A stretch of 64,000 nucleotides of DNA, taken from positions 17,046,694-17,110,693 of the forward strand of contig OX424570.1 in the NCBI GenBank assembly GCA_949152475.1. The letters run 5' to 3'. Position numbers and translations under genes: made by a program. The notes below the pieces were generated by a model. It saw nothing but the letters and a program-made list of their open reading frames with translations. It was not told where the DNA came from and did not search any database. This stretch comes from Terebella lapidaria. Taxonomy: Eukaryota > Annelida > Polychaeta > Terebellida > Terebellidae. Below are positions 10,635 to 22,470 of the stretch, piece after piece (within the stretch, counting starts at the first letter, position 1; each line of letters opens with the position of its first letter).

Positions 10635-10954
10635 TGTAGCCGAGGGCTATTTTACAGCATCTACATGTATATATCTTTACAGGTTGATTCTACAGTCCGC
10701 AATTACATAGTAGTTCCCGCCAGTCTAATAATCCCCTTTGTTGGCTTTTGCCTCGTTTCAATAAGTGTTTGCGGTATAAAAGTAACTTCGCGCCATTTCC
10801 ATTCGTCATTTGCTGTTTACCAATTGACGGATGGACGTATACATATATATTTATTCATCACCACTCATTTGTATTTGCAGACACCTGTACATAGACCGGC
10901 ACAGATCAATAAACTATTTAAACAACCAACCATTGTTTATTGGCATCGGCGACA
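10635..10954 (+). repeat. 3' LTR (320 bp)
   Basis: Same boundaries and length as the 5' LTR, preceded by a purine-rich tract AGGGAGG and followed by the CATA target duplication. Confidence 0.93.
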
Positions 10955-11095
10955 CATACTTGTGATTTTACTAGTGTTCACCTCAAATATTCAGAAAAAA
11001 CAAAAACTATATCTTTATTCGTTCCCGGGTACGGGTAACGAAATTCCGACTCAGGTCGGACCCGCCCCAAATTTGGGTATCCGTCGATTCGTCCG

Positions 11096-11262
11096 GAGCC
11101 TAGAACCTTTACATTGTTGAGCCCAATAATGAATGTTTCTTGTCATTACTATTTTTATTGTTGCCAATCAGACTTAATTAGTAAAACTAATGTTAACTTA
11201 TTCCATTACAGCCATGAAATCTCTACAAGTCAGAACCTTTACCTTGTTGAGCCCGTATAAAA
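11096..11262 (+). repeat. Continuation of the 7655-8290 satellite
   Basis: GAACCTTTACATTGTTGAGCC and GTTAACTTATTCCATTACAGCC restart the monomer found before the LTR element; just over one monomer remains. The array is therefore split by the LTR element plus unrelated flanking DNA (8291-8516 and 10955-11095) that contains ACCCG/CGGGT-rich words. Confidence 0.8.
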
Positions 11263-12299
11263 ATCACCCGAATATTATTTCATCTCAGCAACTTGTCTGC
11301 ATTTCCAAAAATTTATGACATGCATGAAGGCTTTTTCCATCACTGCTAAAAATTTGCGATCATGTTTTTCCTTGCCCAAATGCTGGTTTGAATATCATCG
11401 CACATATGTGTAAAGGGAATGAGTGTCACTGTCAGCTGTCTGATTAGCCCGAATCGCCGCTCGCGTGACTGCCATCAAAATCAGCATTCTCGTCGGCAAT
11501 ATAAAACTATCATAAACATGATAAATGAGCTAGTATCCATTTGTTTCTGCTTATACAGAAAGTGTAATTTGTAAATGTTCAGCAAACATCAAAGTTTTGT
11601 TGTTTCCGACTGTTCCCAGTCAAATCTCGTGAAATCTTGCTTCAATTCAGTGGGCATTTCTGATTAAGTTTCCCCATAAACAAGCTTAGTATGGTGATAT
11701 TTTCATAAAAGTATCACCAGTGGAGTAGGAAGAACCATGGAAAATACCATTTATTTGGGTCGTAACAAGTATTTCCACAAATACCGCACTCAGTTCGACG
11801 ATCTCGTGGCAGCATTTTGACCTTGACCCTGCAAGCAAATTTGTTGCGCCTTCGTGCCAGTATTTATCGCTAATTTGCGGGACTTGCTTACGTGATAATT
11901 TGCATATAATTATATCGACGTGTAGTTCATAAATATGTGGGTGTGTCCGTCAAGACAGCTTCCCGATTGGACAATTCAGTGACTATATGGCTGGCTTGCT
12001 GGCTGAATGGTTTCCGGGGCCACACGCTAATTGAATTTGCCTACTGGAATATGGAATACCACCACTAACACGATAATTATTATGTTGCCGTATCAATTTG
12101 TTTTCCATTCTTGCAATAGCATATTATATCTATATATTGTGTGGAATGTATATGCAAAATATTGAGTGCATATGTTTGCAAGAAAGCACTGTTTCAGGTG
12201 GCACTTTCAAGAATATAAACAAAAGAAAAATTTCAAACATCCTCCCCCCAAAAAATAATAAAACAACATCATATAGGAAGAGCCCCGTTCTTCCTAATG
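11263..12299. other. Intergenic, no gene recognised
   Basis: No protein-like or repeat structure identified. Confidence 0.4.
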
Positions 12300-12832
12300 A
12301 CACACGCTGAATATTATGATGACCTTTCATTCGACTTTTGACCTCATTTTCAAGGTCAGAGCACAAAATGGCTAACATCTCGCTTATTACTGACTTTATA
12401 GCTTGGGAATCGATTGTGCACATATAGGAAATGATATATACTGGATATTGTCATGACCATGAATTTGACCTTTGATTCATTTTCAAGGTCAGATCACAAA
12501 GTGGCTATATCTCGCTTATTATCGACTTTACAGCTTAGGAATCAATTGTGCATATACAGGAAATGATGTATGCCGAATATTTTGATGACCTTTAGTTTGA
12601 CCTTCTGCCTTATTTTCAATGTCATAGAACAAAGTTGCTATTATCTTACTTGTTATTACAGCTTAGCAATCAATTGTGGACGTATGGGGAAAGATATAAT
12701 GTTTGCTGGATATTCTCATGACGTTGCATTTGACCAGTGATTTCTTTTTCAAGGTCATGGATCAAAATGGCTAATATCTAAAATATAAAACATATTTTGT
12801 CCGGTAACCTGTCTTAGCATTTGGGCTAGTTT
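12300..12832 (-). mobile_element. AGGTCA element (copy 2), truncated
   Basis: About four diverged reverse-orientation 134-bp monomers (TGACC...CATTTTCAAGGTCA, ATCTCGCTTATT, CAGCTTAGGAATC, ATAGGAAATGATATAT). They end in the recognisable inner terminus GTCCGGTAACCTGTCTTAGC followed by TTTGGGCTAG. The opposite terminus (GGTTACCGGACCTATGG) is missing, so this is a truncated copy. Confidence 0.85.
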
Positions 12833-13582
12833 TTGACTTCTTCTACCCTCACCATGCCTTGATGAGCTATCTAGTGTTTTGTCCACAGAGGGCAAGTGTT
12901 TTGTCCACAAAGGGCAATTCACACATTCATATCACACATGACATTAAATGACATTGAGCCAACATTCAAGGCCGTTTGAGTTGAAATCTGAGGTTACATG
13001 AAACCATGACATATGCCACTCAATTCAACATAGTTTTGTAGACAAATAAGACTAGTTTATGATCATCGAATACTTGTATGTGCTGCATCTACGATGTTTT
13101 GTCAGATCAATTCATACATTTTAGATCAGACTTCAAAATCTACCTCTCAATGTCATGTGTATCTTGAATGTCTCCAGATGATCCACCATTCAAATTGTTT
13201 AGGCAGAAGGCTGAAACTTACTGTTCAATCCGGAATTATGAGCGAGAACGTATGTGGAACATCAGACAAATTGAAGGCAGCTTGGTTTGGTCATTTTAGT
13301 GGGGCAGGTACCTGTACGTAAAGAAATTAATATAATTAACTTTTTCCTTACGAATTATAATTGATTCTTTTTCCTTCATAATCTGTGTGTAGAACAAAAT
13401 GAATACCAGTAGAACAAAATCATTCCATACAAAATTGTGAGCCATGATTTGACATGATAACTTGACCTCTTCCTGAGATAATGTGTGTGGTTCTAGCAAT
13501 AATACAAATCAAATAATGCACGAATATATATGTGAAGCCGTCATACTCATAAATTGGCATCAATATACTGGATAACATAAAA
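12833..13582. other. Spacer between two AGGTCA elements
   Basis: Contains a small duplication of TTTTGTCCACA(G/A)AGGGCAA near 12874-12925. No gene recognised. Confidence 0.4.
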
Positions 13583-15008
13583 TTAGCCCAAGGGCTAAGA
13601 TAGATTACCGGACAATATATACTAGCTATTTTGTCCTGTGGCCTTTGAAAATAAGGTCACGGTCAAATTTAAAGTCAGGAGAGTATTCAGCATGCATGTA
13701 TATGATTTCCCATACGTTCACAATTGTTTAGTAACTTGTAAATTCAGTAATAAGAGATATATATGTCATTATGTCCTGTGACCTTGAAAATGAAGTCAAA
13801 TGACAATATTCAGCATATATCATTTCCTATCTGTCCACATTTGATTCTCAAGTTGTAAAGTCGATAATAAGCGAGATATAAGCCATTTTATTCTTTGACC
13901 TTGAAAATGAGATCAAAGGTCAATTACAAGGTCATCACAATATTCGTAATATATCATTTCCTAAATGTCCACAATTCTTTCCTAAGCTGTAATTTCGATA
14001 ATGAGCGAGATATTAGCCACTTTGTGCTCTGACCTTGAAAATGAGGTCAGAGGTCAAACTCAAGGTCATCAGAATACTCAGCATATGTTATTTCCTATAT
14101 GTCCACAATTGATTCCTAAGCTGTAAAGTCAATAATAAGCGAGATATTAGCCATTTTGTGAATGACCTTGAAAATGAGGTCAAAGGTCACTTTCAAGGTC
14201 ATCAAAATATTCAGCATACATCCTTTCCTATACGTCTACAATTTAGTCCCAAGCTGTAAAGTGGATAATGAGCGACATATTAGCCGTTTTGTTCTTTGAC
14301 CTTAAAAATGAGGTCAAAGGTCAAATTCAAGGTCATCAGAATATTCGGACTATATCATTTCCTATATGTGCTCAATTGATTTAAGCTGTAAAGTCGATAA
14401 TAAGCGAGATATTAGCCATTTTGTGCTCTGACCTTGAAAATTAGGTCAAAGGTCAAATTCAAGGTCATGACAATAATCAGCATATATCATTTCCTATGTG
14501 TCCACAATTGATTCCTAGTCTCTGATCTCAACATTAAGTGAGATATTAGGCATACTGTGTCCTATTATAAAGCATAGGATAATTTAACATGAGAAAGTCC
14601 CATTTTCGACCAGTCGAGAAAATGAAAATGGCCGCTACACACTGACCGGCGATTCAGGGACAACTAAACTTATACACATCACAGAGGTATGTGAGAGCAA
14701 TCTTTTGAAATAAAAATCTCAAAACTGTCTGAACAGTTTTTGAGAAAATGACCGTCAAAGTCAGAAATTGGCCGTTTTTCGACGAAATGGCCGCCATTTT
14801 GAAAAAAAATGCGAAATTCAAAAAACAAAAAAATAACCCCCGTCTTGAAATATTTTAAAGTATTTTTGTGCAAAATTTCAGAAAGATTCACCGGTAAACT
14901 TTAAAGATAAAAATGTGGACGGACGACGACGCCACTGACAATGCTGACGACGCTGACGGACGCAACGCCATGCCAAAAGGTCATCGGACTATAGGTTTGG
15001 TAACCTAA
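13583..15008 (+). mobile_element. AGGTCA element (copy 3), both ends present
   Basis: Starts with the perfect small hairpin TTAGCCCAAGGGCTAA then GATTACCGGACAA. About seven monomers follow; phase points at 14038, 14171 and 14305 show the 133-134 bp period. The distal module contains AAAGCATAGGATAATTTAAC, GAAAATGGCCGC and a GACGACGAC tract, and ends ATCGGACTATAGGTTTGGTAACC. TAAAA occurs at both outer edges, as also at 38704/41030, so it is either a target preference or a duplication. Confidence 0.9.
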
Positions 15009-15189
15009 AAATAAACGTTCATATAACTTACATATGGAAAACTCAAAAATTTGTAAAAGTCATGTATATATACGTGTATCATGATCCACACACGTGGGTG
15101 CTACATTACATTCAGACAGAACAAGAGCGCAGTTTGGGTGATAGAAATAATATGTTTCACTTCATGTTCAGGGTGAAAGCGGAATATCT

Positions 15190-16629
15190 TATTACGCTTC
15201 ACACAAAGTATTGTTCCGGATGATTTTGAATTTGCTCGGGTTGTCCCGTTGTATAAAAAATCAACAAAAATAGAAGCCAGTAACTATCGACCTGTATCTG
15301 TTTTAAATGTAATGTCTAAAATACTAGAAAGAATTATATATGATCGAGTCTATGACTATCTGCACACTCATAATTTGTTGTACGAATTTCAATCCGGGTT
15401 CTGAAGTGCATACGCCACAGAAACAAGTCTCATTCATCTTTGTGATCAGATTAGTTCAGAAATAGATGAAGGTCAGAAATAGATAAAGGCATGGTGGTAC
15501 TTGAATTACAAAAAGCTTTCGACACTGTAAACCATGGTATTTCAATAGGTAAACTCAAAGTTATCGGTGTAAATGAGGAATCAGTAAACTGGTTTTCGTC
15601 TTATTTTAGGGGCGGGAAACAAGTTGTGGATATAGATTCAGTTCTGTCACCAGAGCGGAGTATTACATGTGGTGTACCTCAGGGTTCTCTATACTAGGAC
15701 CATTGCTATCCCTGATCTATGTAAACGATATGGTCTCAGCTGTAAACTGCAAATTACTCTTGTATGCAGACGACGCTACCTTTGATGTATCAGGCAAAAG
15801 TGTTGAAGAAATAGAAAAGGGTCCTCAGTGTAGAACTAGAAGCTGTGAGTAGATGGTTAGTGGACAACAAACTATCGCTCCATTCCGGAAAAACCGAATC
15901 GATTCTTTTAGTTAACAGTTACATGTTAAAACAATGTTCTAAACTCCATGTAATTTGTAATGACACACACATCGAATCTAAATCTGGTGTAAGGTATTTG
16001 GTTGTGGAACTTGATAAAAATATGAGTGGTACAACTATGGCTGAATAAAGTTATTAAGTTTTTAAAAATGTCAATGCCAGAGTTAAGTTCATGTCTAGAT
16101 TAAGAGAGTTTCTCGATGTTCACACAACCAAGTTGTTAGCCTCTGCTTTAGTTCAGTGCCATTTTGATTATAGTTGTTGTTCATGGTTTCCCGGTTTACC
16201 TGAATTGCTGAAAAACAGACTTCAAGTATGTCAAAACAAGCTCATTCGTGTAACACCTAAACTAAACTGCGGAACTCATCTCAATGTAAACCATTTTCAA
16301 TCTCTTAACTGGCTAAATGTAGAGTACAAAGTCAAATTCCTCCAACTTTGTCATGTACAAAAAATTGGCATTTGGAAAGGCTCCTCCATACATGTGTAAT
16401 AATCTAGTCCAGGTAAACGCTCTTCATACACACATTACTCGATCCAGTGGTGCTTCAGAAGAGGCTCCACCTGGCGATTGTGTCATGTTTGAAACTCTTC
16501 AAAAAGAGTTCAATAAATTTTGAAATCCTCATATCACGCTCACAACAAAATTCACGAGTACCCATTGATGAAAATCCAAATCAACTTCATGTAATTAATG
16601 TTTTGAATATATTGGCACTTTCAGAATGA
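15190..16629 (+). pseudogene. LINE reverse transcriptase, multiply broken
   Basis: Reading across frames gives an ordered jockey/CR1-type reverse transcriptase: VPDDFEFARVVPLYKK, SNYRPVSVLNVMSKILER, FQSGF then a stop, LQKAFDTVNHG, CGVPQGS, ILGPLLSLIYVNDM, LLYADDAT (YADD codons 15763-15774), the post-catalytic KLSLHSGKTE block, and a C-terminal FDYSCCSWFPGL segment. At least five frame changes or stops interrupt it. No endonuclease domain was found upstream, so the copy is 5'-truncated and old. Confidence 0.88.
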
Positions 16630-16639
16630 TCACAGAAAA

Positions 16640-19345
16640 GCCAAAAAAAAAAAACAGTGCTAGAAGACTGACCTGGGGATTCCACAAATGCCCAGTGCAT
16701 TTAATGTGCATCAGCCAATAAATATATCCAAAGTTATCTATAAACAATATAGAACAATATACCACTGTGTAATTATGTCCATGTTTCCTCATACTCAGTG
16801 CATAAGGGCCCAAAAGTGGCAATGTTTGGCCAAGAACTGAAATAAAAAATCAATATGGCCGACTATAATTTGATTGGAACTACTTTTTCTGCTAGGCATT
16901 AACCCTTTGCTTGTTATATTATTGGGGCTCATTCAGGGAGAACCAATTTTCTGAAGAAGACAAGAAATATGAACATGGCAAGGTCAAATGTAAATATTTT
17001 ATTTTGTCAACACTTCATGAAAATAAGATCAATATAATAATGCGTAACATCAATATATGAGAACGTCAATAACAAAAATAACAGTTATGTAAGGTTGAAA
17101 GCATAATAGTTGTATATGGAAGGAAATAAATTATAAATCATCAAATTGACTTAATGACATATCATGATCAATAACGACTGAAGATATGACATTACTATGC
17201 ATTGAAAATCATAATGTGTACATTTTCATGGAAGTTACATGTATTTGTGAACGTCAACTTCAACATACAATATATCACAGCAAGATGGTGGGAGGTATTG
17301 TCAGTTTCCCTAAACACATGTACAATAGATACATTCTAAAAATGTGTAACCATGGTAATACACACAGGTAAATTAATTGCATTTGAAGGTTAATAATATC
17401 CAAATTACCGAAGAATTTAATATGAAGTGTGCATACATAGTCGCCTTATCTCTCCCCTAACAAATGAAATACATGTACAGGTTGTGCTGAATGTACACAT
17501 TTCATTTCGCAGTATTTTATTGATTGATTGAAGAAGTCTGAAAAAAGCCATAAAAATATATGTTACATGCATAGATATATTTATATGAAAAAAAACAGGA
17601 GAAATTCAAACATTGGAAATTCATAATAAAATGGCCTTCATGAAAACCTGTCTTGTTTTAGGTCATGTAGTATGGTGCTGGGGATGTTCCTGTGCATTGT
17701 GCATGGTTGGCCTGATATGGTAAATTGGTGACAAACTGTGAAATAAAGTAAGCGTAGAATACCTCAAATCTCATTGTCAGGTGTTGTTGTTCCCACAACA
17801 AACCAAAATAAATAAGAACATGGAGACTGTAGTTTTTTGTCAACACGATTATAGTTCATATGATCATTCTATTATGAGCATATACTCAGCACAAAGGATG
17901 CTACTCGCATTAATCTCAAATCAGTTCAACATCCCCAGCATGGAAGTCCTCCACAAGATGAGTGACATCACAGATCTTGGACTCGTATCCACTTCCGACA
18001 CACCCCACCCGATAAACAACAGAAGTGGTGCCCGCTCTTCCTTTAAGGAGTTTGAGAACTTTCCCTGTAAAAATATATATAAATGGAATAGACAAACGGA
18101 GAATGCTGTTCATTCCGAAAATATAGGGTGTAAAGGTGAAAAGAGAAGTATGATCTATGTTTCTTAAAATTTATATTATGAAGTCCATTTGTATGACATA
18201 CATCATGTCCAATCATCATGTGTCATATACATGTAACATCTTTTGTTTGGCCTATCTGCACTTTGAATTTGTTTTCTGTCAATCAGGCAGAAGATGTATC
18301 TCGCGCGTTATCTTGCGCAACTCATGAAATTACAACACATTGTGTAGCCATGTAAGACACAACACAGACAGTAGTGTTGACCATCCCACATCTTGCATTG
18401 CCATGGACAGCATGGCATATAATGTTTTTTTATATTACGGGAAATAATATGAAATGAAATCATAATGTATCAACATAAAATATAAAAAACAATCATATTG
18501 CAAATGCTGATTTGCCCTTGACCTTCGTGTAACTCATCACATGATCTCCCTTGTATGTTACCAGAGGTATCATTAGCCTAAAGAAATAGTGCAACAGAAT
18601 ATACACAATGACATGGGATATACATTATTTATTTTGTACACACATGGTCATTCACGAAAAACTATATAACTTTACTGGTATTTCATTATAAGTTTATTTA
18701 TGATTTCGTGTGTATTAATATCTGCAAATTGGGTCATCGTGATCAGCCTCCATGATATGGGAACTACTTTATCATCGTGAAATTGGTAATCGGTGATGCG
18801 TCAAAACATAAACAAAATGTTATGGATAAATTTACGGGAACAGTCACCATAAATACACAAACCAAACACACAGTTTCATGCATCAACTGACATAGAATAG
18901 CTGTCGACTTCGGTGAGTAAATTCAATCGTTAAATTCGTTAAACCAGACCTCTGTCCAGCCCGGTGTTAACACGCGTTTGGCCGCCATTTCTGAGTTTTT
19001 CCGTCCCGCGTAGTTCGAGGTCATAACTTTAAAAAAATATCAACAAATATTAGATGACACTTAGATTATAATTTATTGGTGGTACATTGTAGATGTTTCC
19101 CTGGTGTTGTTCTAGTTTGTTTTGGCGTTCATTGTTACTGCTTGCAAGATGTATTGTTTTGGAATTCAAGAGTAGGCATTTTAGTCATAGATTTTCTCGT
19201 GTAAATAATGAACTGCAAAATATAATTTTTGCAGGAAAATAACTGGAATTGTGTATAGATTCAGAATATATGTTGCTTTACTGCATTTTACCTTCATTCT
19301 ATTGACACAACCAACCCATTATTTTGCCAAATATTTTCGGGCACA
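16640..19345. other. Intergenic, no gene recognised
   Basis: AT-rich. Short open frames near 17781-18167 show no domain or homologous partner. A homopolymer A run sits near 16647. No RNA gene recognised. Confidence 0.4.
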
Positions 19346-19347
19346 CC

Positions 19348-19696
19348 CACATCCAACATAGATTCTATGATGCAACCTACTCTTCACTTGTTCTACCTCA
19401 CTGTCGTATTCAAATGGGCAAACATCGATTCATGTACACCGCCATATCAGTGTGGAATAGTCTGAACAATTTTCTAGTCAATTGATCTAATCTATACTAT
19501 TGTATGTTGTTTTAGTTCATTGCACTTCCATTCTCCTTTTTGATGTCATTTTAGGGACATCAATGGAAATAAGTCCCCTATTGGACTTGTATGAGTTATC
19601 CCTGGTAATCATAAGTATTCTAATCACATGTTGTATGTGCTTGTTTTTACATAAAAAATGTGTTGAATATGTATGTGTTATGTTTTATACTGAGAG

Positions 19697-19728
<32 letters not shown>

Positions 19729-19730
19729 TC
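19348..19730 (+). mobile_element. LINE 3' end with (AATC)n tail
   Basis: The frame THIQHRFYDATYSSLVLP then CRIQMGKHRFMYTAISVWN followed by SLNNFLVN and a stop matches the C-terminus common to CR1/jockey-type LINE proteins. About 230 bp of 3' untranslated sequence follow, ending in about eight copies of AATC (19695-19729). This is a strongly 5'-truncated insertion, typical of target-primed reverse transcription. Confidence 0.75.
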
Positions 19731-20235
19731 TTACGTAGTGTGGTGCAGAAATCCTGTTTAGTTCTAATGTTGGAATTTCTTGTTCAGATCGTACAATTAT
19801 AAGGGCCAAGTAACTAGTGCTACTTGTTCGTCTATATTCATAAGGATTAGAACGGTGCGACTTTGGAAAATCTCGACATATTACCCGATGGAGATTTACA
19901 CTGTTTATGGTAGCTATAGTGACCTGCGAGTTTCAACAGTGGGTGTCGGATAACGAACCATAAGTAAAGTCCACCTGTGACGTCACTCTATTGTTCTTTC
20001 TCTCCATTACCAATAGGTAATGTAGAGTTGCATGCGAATATTGGAGCGATATGTTTGTAGTATTGGAGCTGAGCTCAATTGTGCAATATTGAGAGAAGTT
20101 TCGCTCGCTTCATTGATTGCAGCACAACGGGATCAAATCATGTGTACATGCGTGTATGTGCAGTATTTCCAATTGACAAAGTGCAATTGACATGTAGCCA
20201 CTCATGCTTGAACTCTGCTCCCATAAAGCGTATTT

Positions 20236-21385
20236 GGGCCAGGTACCTTGTACTGCTCCATAAATACAACTCGAGCACTCACATAACATTTAATCCGTCT
20301 CACACCTTTTCCTTATTTTATATGGCGGAACGGCGCGCAGTACAAGTTACTTTGGACACTGGTCTAACAATTCCATATAATATCCATTATTATATTAGTT
20401 GCATGTGAAGCAATATCCAATTTCGCAATATCAATCGCAATGTGTGTGCTTATCCAATGAAACAAGCAATGTCCCTGCAAGTTATAATCATATCCGAGGC
20501 ATGTAAGCTATCCAACTTTTTGAAATATCCATGAAATCGTGTGTGATTATCCCAAGTTATGCATGCAAGTTAGAATCATATCCACGACTGGTTACATTCA
20601 GCTTTCACAGCAGAGGATGAGTATATATCGTATGGTGAACATTTGAATATAGTGTCAATTTCACCTGAAGAATACGATGTCGTCCCTTCAACTTTTGTTT
20701 GTACAATGAATGCAGCCATTTCCCGTACGGCTCTTTTATATAAAACAGTTGTGCTCACCTCTTCACAACTCGTACATCTTGAGCTATAGTGATTGTGTGT
20801 GGGGGATTGTTTTTGGGGGTGGTGGACTTTACATTAGTCAAAGCCCTCGTCACGCTCCATTACCTATTGGTATTGGAAACCTCGGGCTTCGCCCTCGGTC
20901 TCCAATACCAATAGGTAATGGAGCGCTCCTCGGGCTTTAACTACTACGAAATGTGGCCCAAGTATCATACACTGCGCCTTAATACTACTCGTCCACTTAA
21001 TGAATACCATTTAATCCGTTTGTCACCTTTTTAATCCTTATTGAATATAGAGGAAGGCGCAGGATATGATACTTGGGCCAGAAATGTTGGGTCGTTTGGA
21101 GCTCACTGTGGCACCTTAATGTTACTCGTCCACTGAAAACATACCATTTAATCCGCCCGTACCTTTTTAATCCTCATTGAATATAGAGGAAGGCGCAGGA
21201 TATGATACTTGGGGCCCGGTGCGCACAATACAATGGGTTCAGAGTTTGTCGCCATTACAGGCCCAAGTATCATATCCTGCGCCTTCCTCTATATTCAATG
21301 AAGATTAAAAAGGTGTGATACGGATTAAATGGTATGTTTTCTGTGGACGAGTAGTATTAGGGAGCAGTGTACGGTACTTGGGCCG
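20236..21385. mobile_element. Cluster of four related short inverted-repeat elements (~125 bp each)
   Basis: One unit (20953-21077) runs from GGCCCAAGTATCATACACTG to its inverted counterpart TATGATACTTGGGCC and carries CATTTAATCCG, CACCTTTTTAATCC and TGAATATAGAGGAAGGCGCA. A second copy follows (to about 21213), a third is inverted (21262-21383), and a diverged one lies at 20236-20362. Between them, 20858-20925 is a stem-loop: TCCATTACCTATTGGTATTGG and its reverse complement around a GC-rich loop. No coding capacity; a MITE family that repeatedly inserted here or was locally duplicated. Confidence 0.75.
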
Positions 21386-21389
21386 AATT

Positions 21390-22004
21390 ACACTATAAAC
21401 GGATCATAAACGGATGATTGGAGCGGGATATGCTGTGAAGGAGGATCTTTGGGAGTGGCCCAGTGCCAAAAAAAGAGTAAGGTGCGGTATTTGACTTTCA
21501 CCATGGTGATCTAACCCCCCTCATTGGCTAGGTAGGCCCCTAGCACCAACTCAAATATAATATAGCTCACTAATGGGCTCATATCGCACCTTAAACGAAA
21601 AAAAGGGTCTTTCTCGCGGCATTTACCTGTACTGGCAAGTCATGATAGTACCGCCCTCCCCCCGGCATACTACCTATACAACTTGCACGTGATAACATTG
21701 GTGCACGTGCACTGATAAAAAAGTTGCACGTGCACTGATAACATTGTTTACACAAACTATACATAAATCAAGCGGCACGAAATGCATCCACTTCATTACA
21801 TTTGTCTGAAACATAAATCAGCCCAAAGAGTTTTGTATTTTTGGATCGCATAATTGAAAACAATGATGACGTGACAATTCCAAAGGACTATTCGACAGAT
21901 ATGAAATCACCTCCTTGGAGTGCCTGTCAGCGCCAGTCAAGTGTCGGGAGCGGAGCAGCGTGCTCGAGAAGGTTGTGTGACTTGCATAGATCAAAGCTAC
22001 ATGA
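21390..22004. other. Intergenic, no gene recognised
   Basis: Contains TTGCACGTGCACTGATAA-type short repeats at about 21685-21745. No gene recognised. Confidence 0.4.
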
Positions 22005-22470
22005 TATTCAGCCCAAGCGACGCGGAGCGCGTCCAAGATGGAACACATTGGTGCTCGGGACGAAAACAAACAAATCATGATTATGACCGATTTACGGGCT
22101 GACACACAAACTGTTAGTATTGTATGTATGTTAATACATGAGAGGACCCAAATTACATATGATAACTCCATTAAATACATCGATATATTGCTCAGAATCC
22201 CCTCCAAACATCGCTAATCCTTCTTGGTAAAATGTGTGGTCGGTGACTGCCAAGGCTGAAGTCAATGTTTGGAGGGAATTTTCAACAATATTTCAGGATA
22301 TTTAAGTGCGTTGTCATACATAATTTGGGTCCTCCCGTGTATCTGAGTGAATACAAAAACACAATTTGGTGTGTCATCCCAGATAACTGTCATAATCGTG
22401 ATTTGTTTGTTTTCGTCCCGAACACCAATGTGGGTCATCTTGGACTCGCTCCGCGTCGCTTGGGCTACCC
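22005..22470. repeat. Inverted pair of ~210-bp coding-like segments
   Basis: The left arm (about 22011-22218) and right arm (about 22262-22467) are inverted copies around a ~45-bp spacer. Left on plus and right on minus give the same peptide pattern: AQATRS(A/E)SKM, HIG(A/V)RDENKQI, IHxRTQIxYDN and a shared end IPSKH before a stop or arm end. The two arms differ at many bases while keeping the frame, so the peptide was probably under selection before or after duplication. I do not recognise the protein. Confidence 0.6.

Larger units (their letters stand above)
8517..10954 (+). mobile_element. Ty3/gypsy-type LTR retrotransposon, internally deleted, integrase-only
   Basis: Two 320-bp direct repeats (8517-8836 and 10635-10954) begin TGTAGCCGAGG and end GGCGACA. 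By eye they differ at three positions. The 4-bp word CATA flanks both sides (8513-8516 and 10955-10958) as a target-site duplication. A primer-binding-type TGG start follows the left LTR and a purine tract (GGGAGG) precedes the right LTR. Only 1,798 bp lie between the LTRs and they encode just the end of Pol (linker plus integrase); gag, protease, reverse transcriptase and RNase H are absent. Near-identical LTRs indicate recent insertion, so the deletion was probably already present when it moved, mobilised in trans by a complete relative. Confidence 0.93.

Noticed and set aside
13583..15008. Helitron classification for the AGGTCA elements
   Set aside because: Terminal hairpins are suggestive, but neither the 5' TC nor the 3' CTRR end nor insertion between A and T is clear.
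17781..18167. 128-codon open frame
   Set aside because: No signal peptide, domain pattern, splice context or repeat partner; length is compatible with chance in this composition.
20858..20925. Stem-loop as a transcription terminator or RNA gene
   Set aside because: It is flanked by inverted-repeat transposon copies and repeats words found nearby at 20000-20030; a mobile-element hairpin is simpler.
21841..22080. 79-codon open frame with basic composition
   Set aside because: It is in a different frame from the peptide conserved between the two inverted arms at 22005-22470, so it is likely a shadow.
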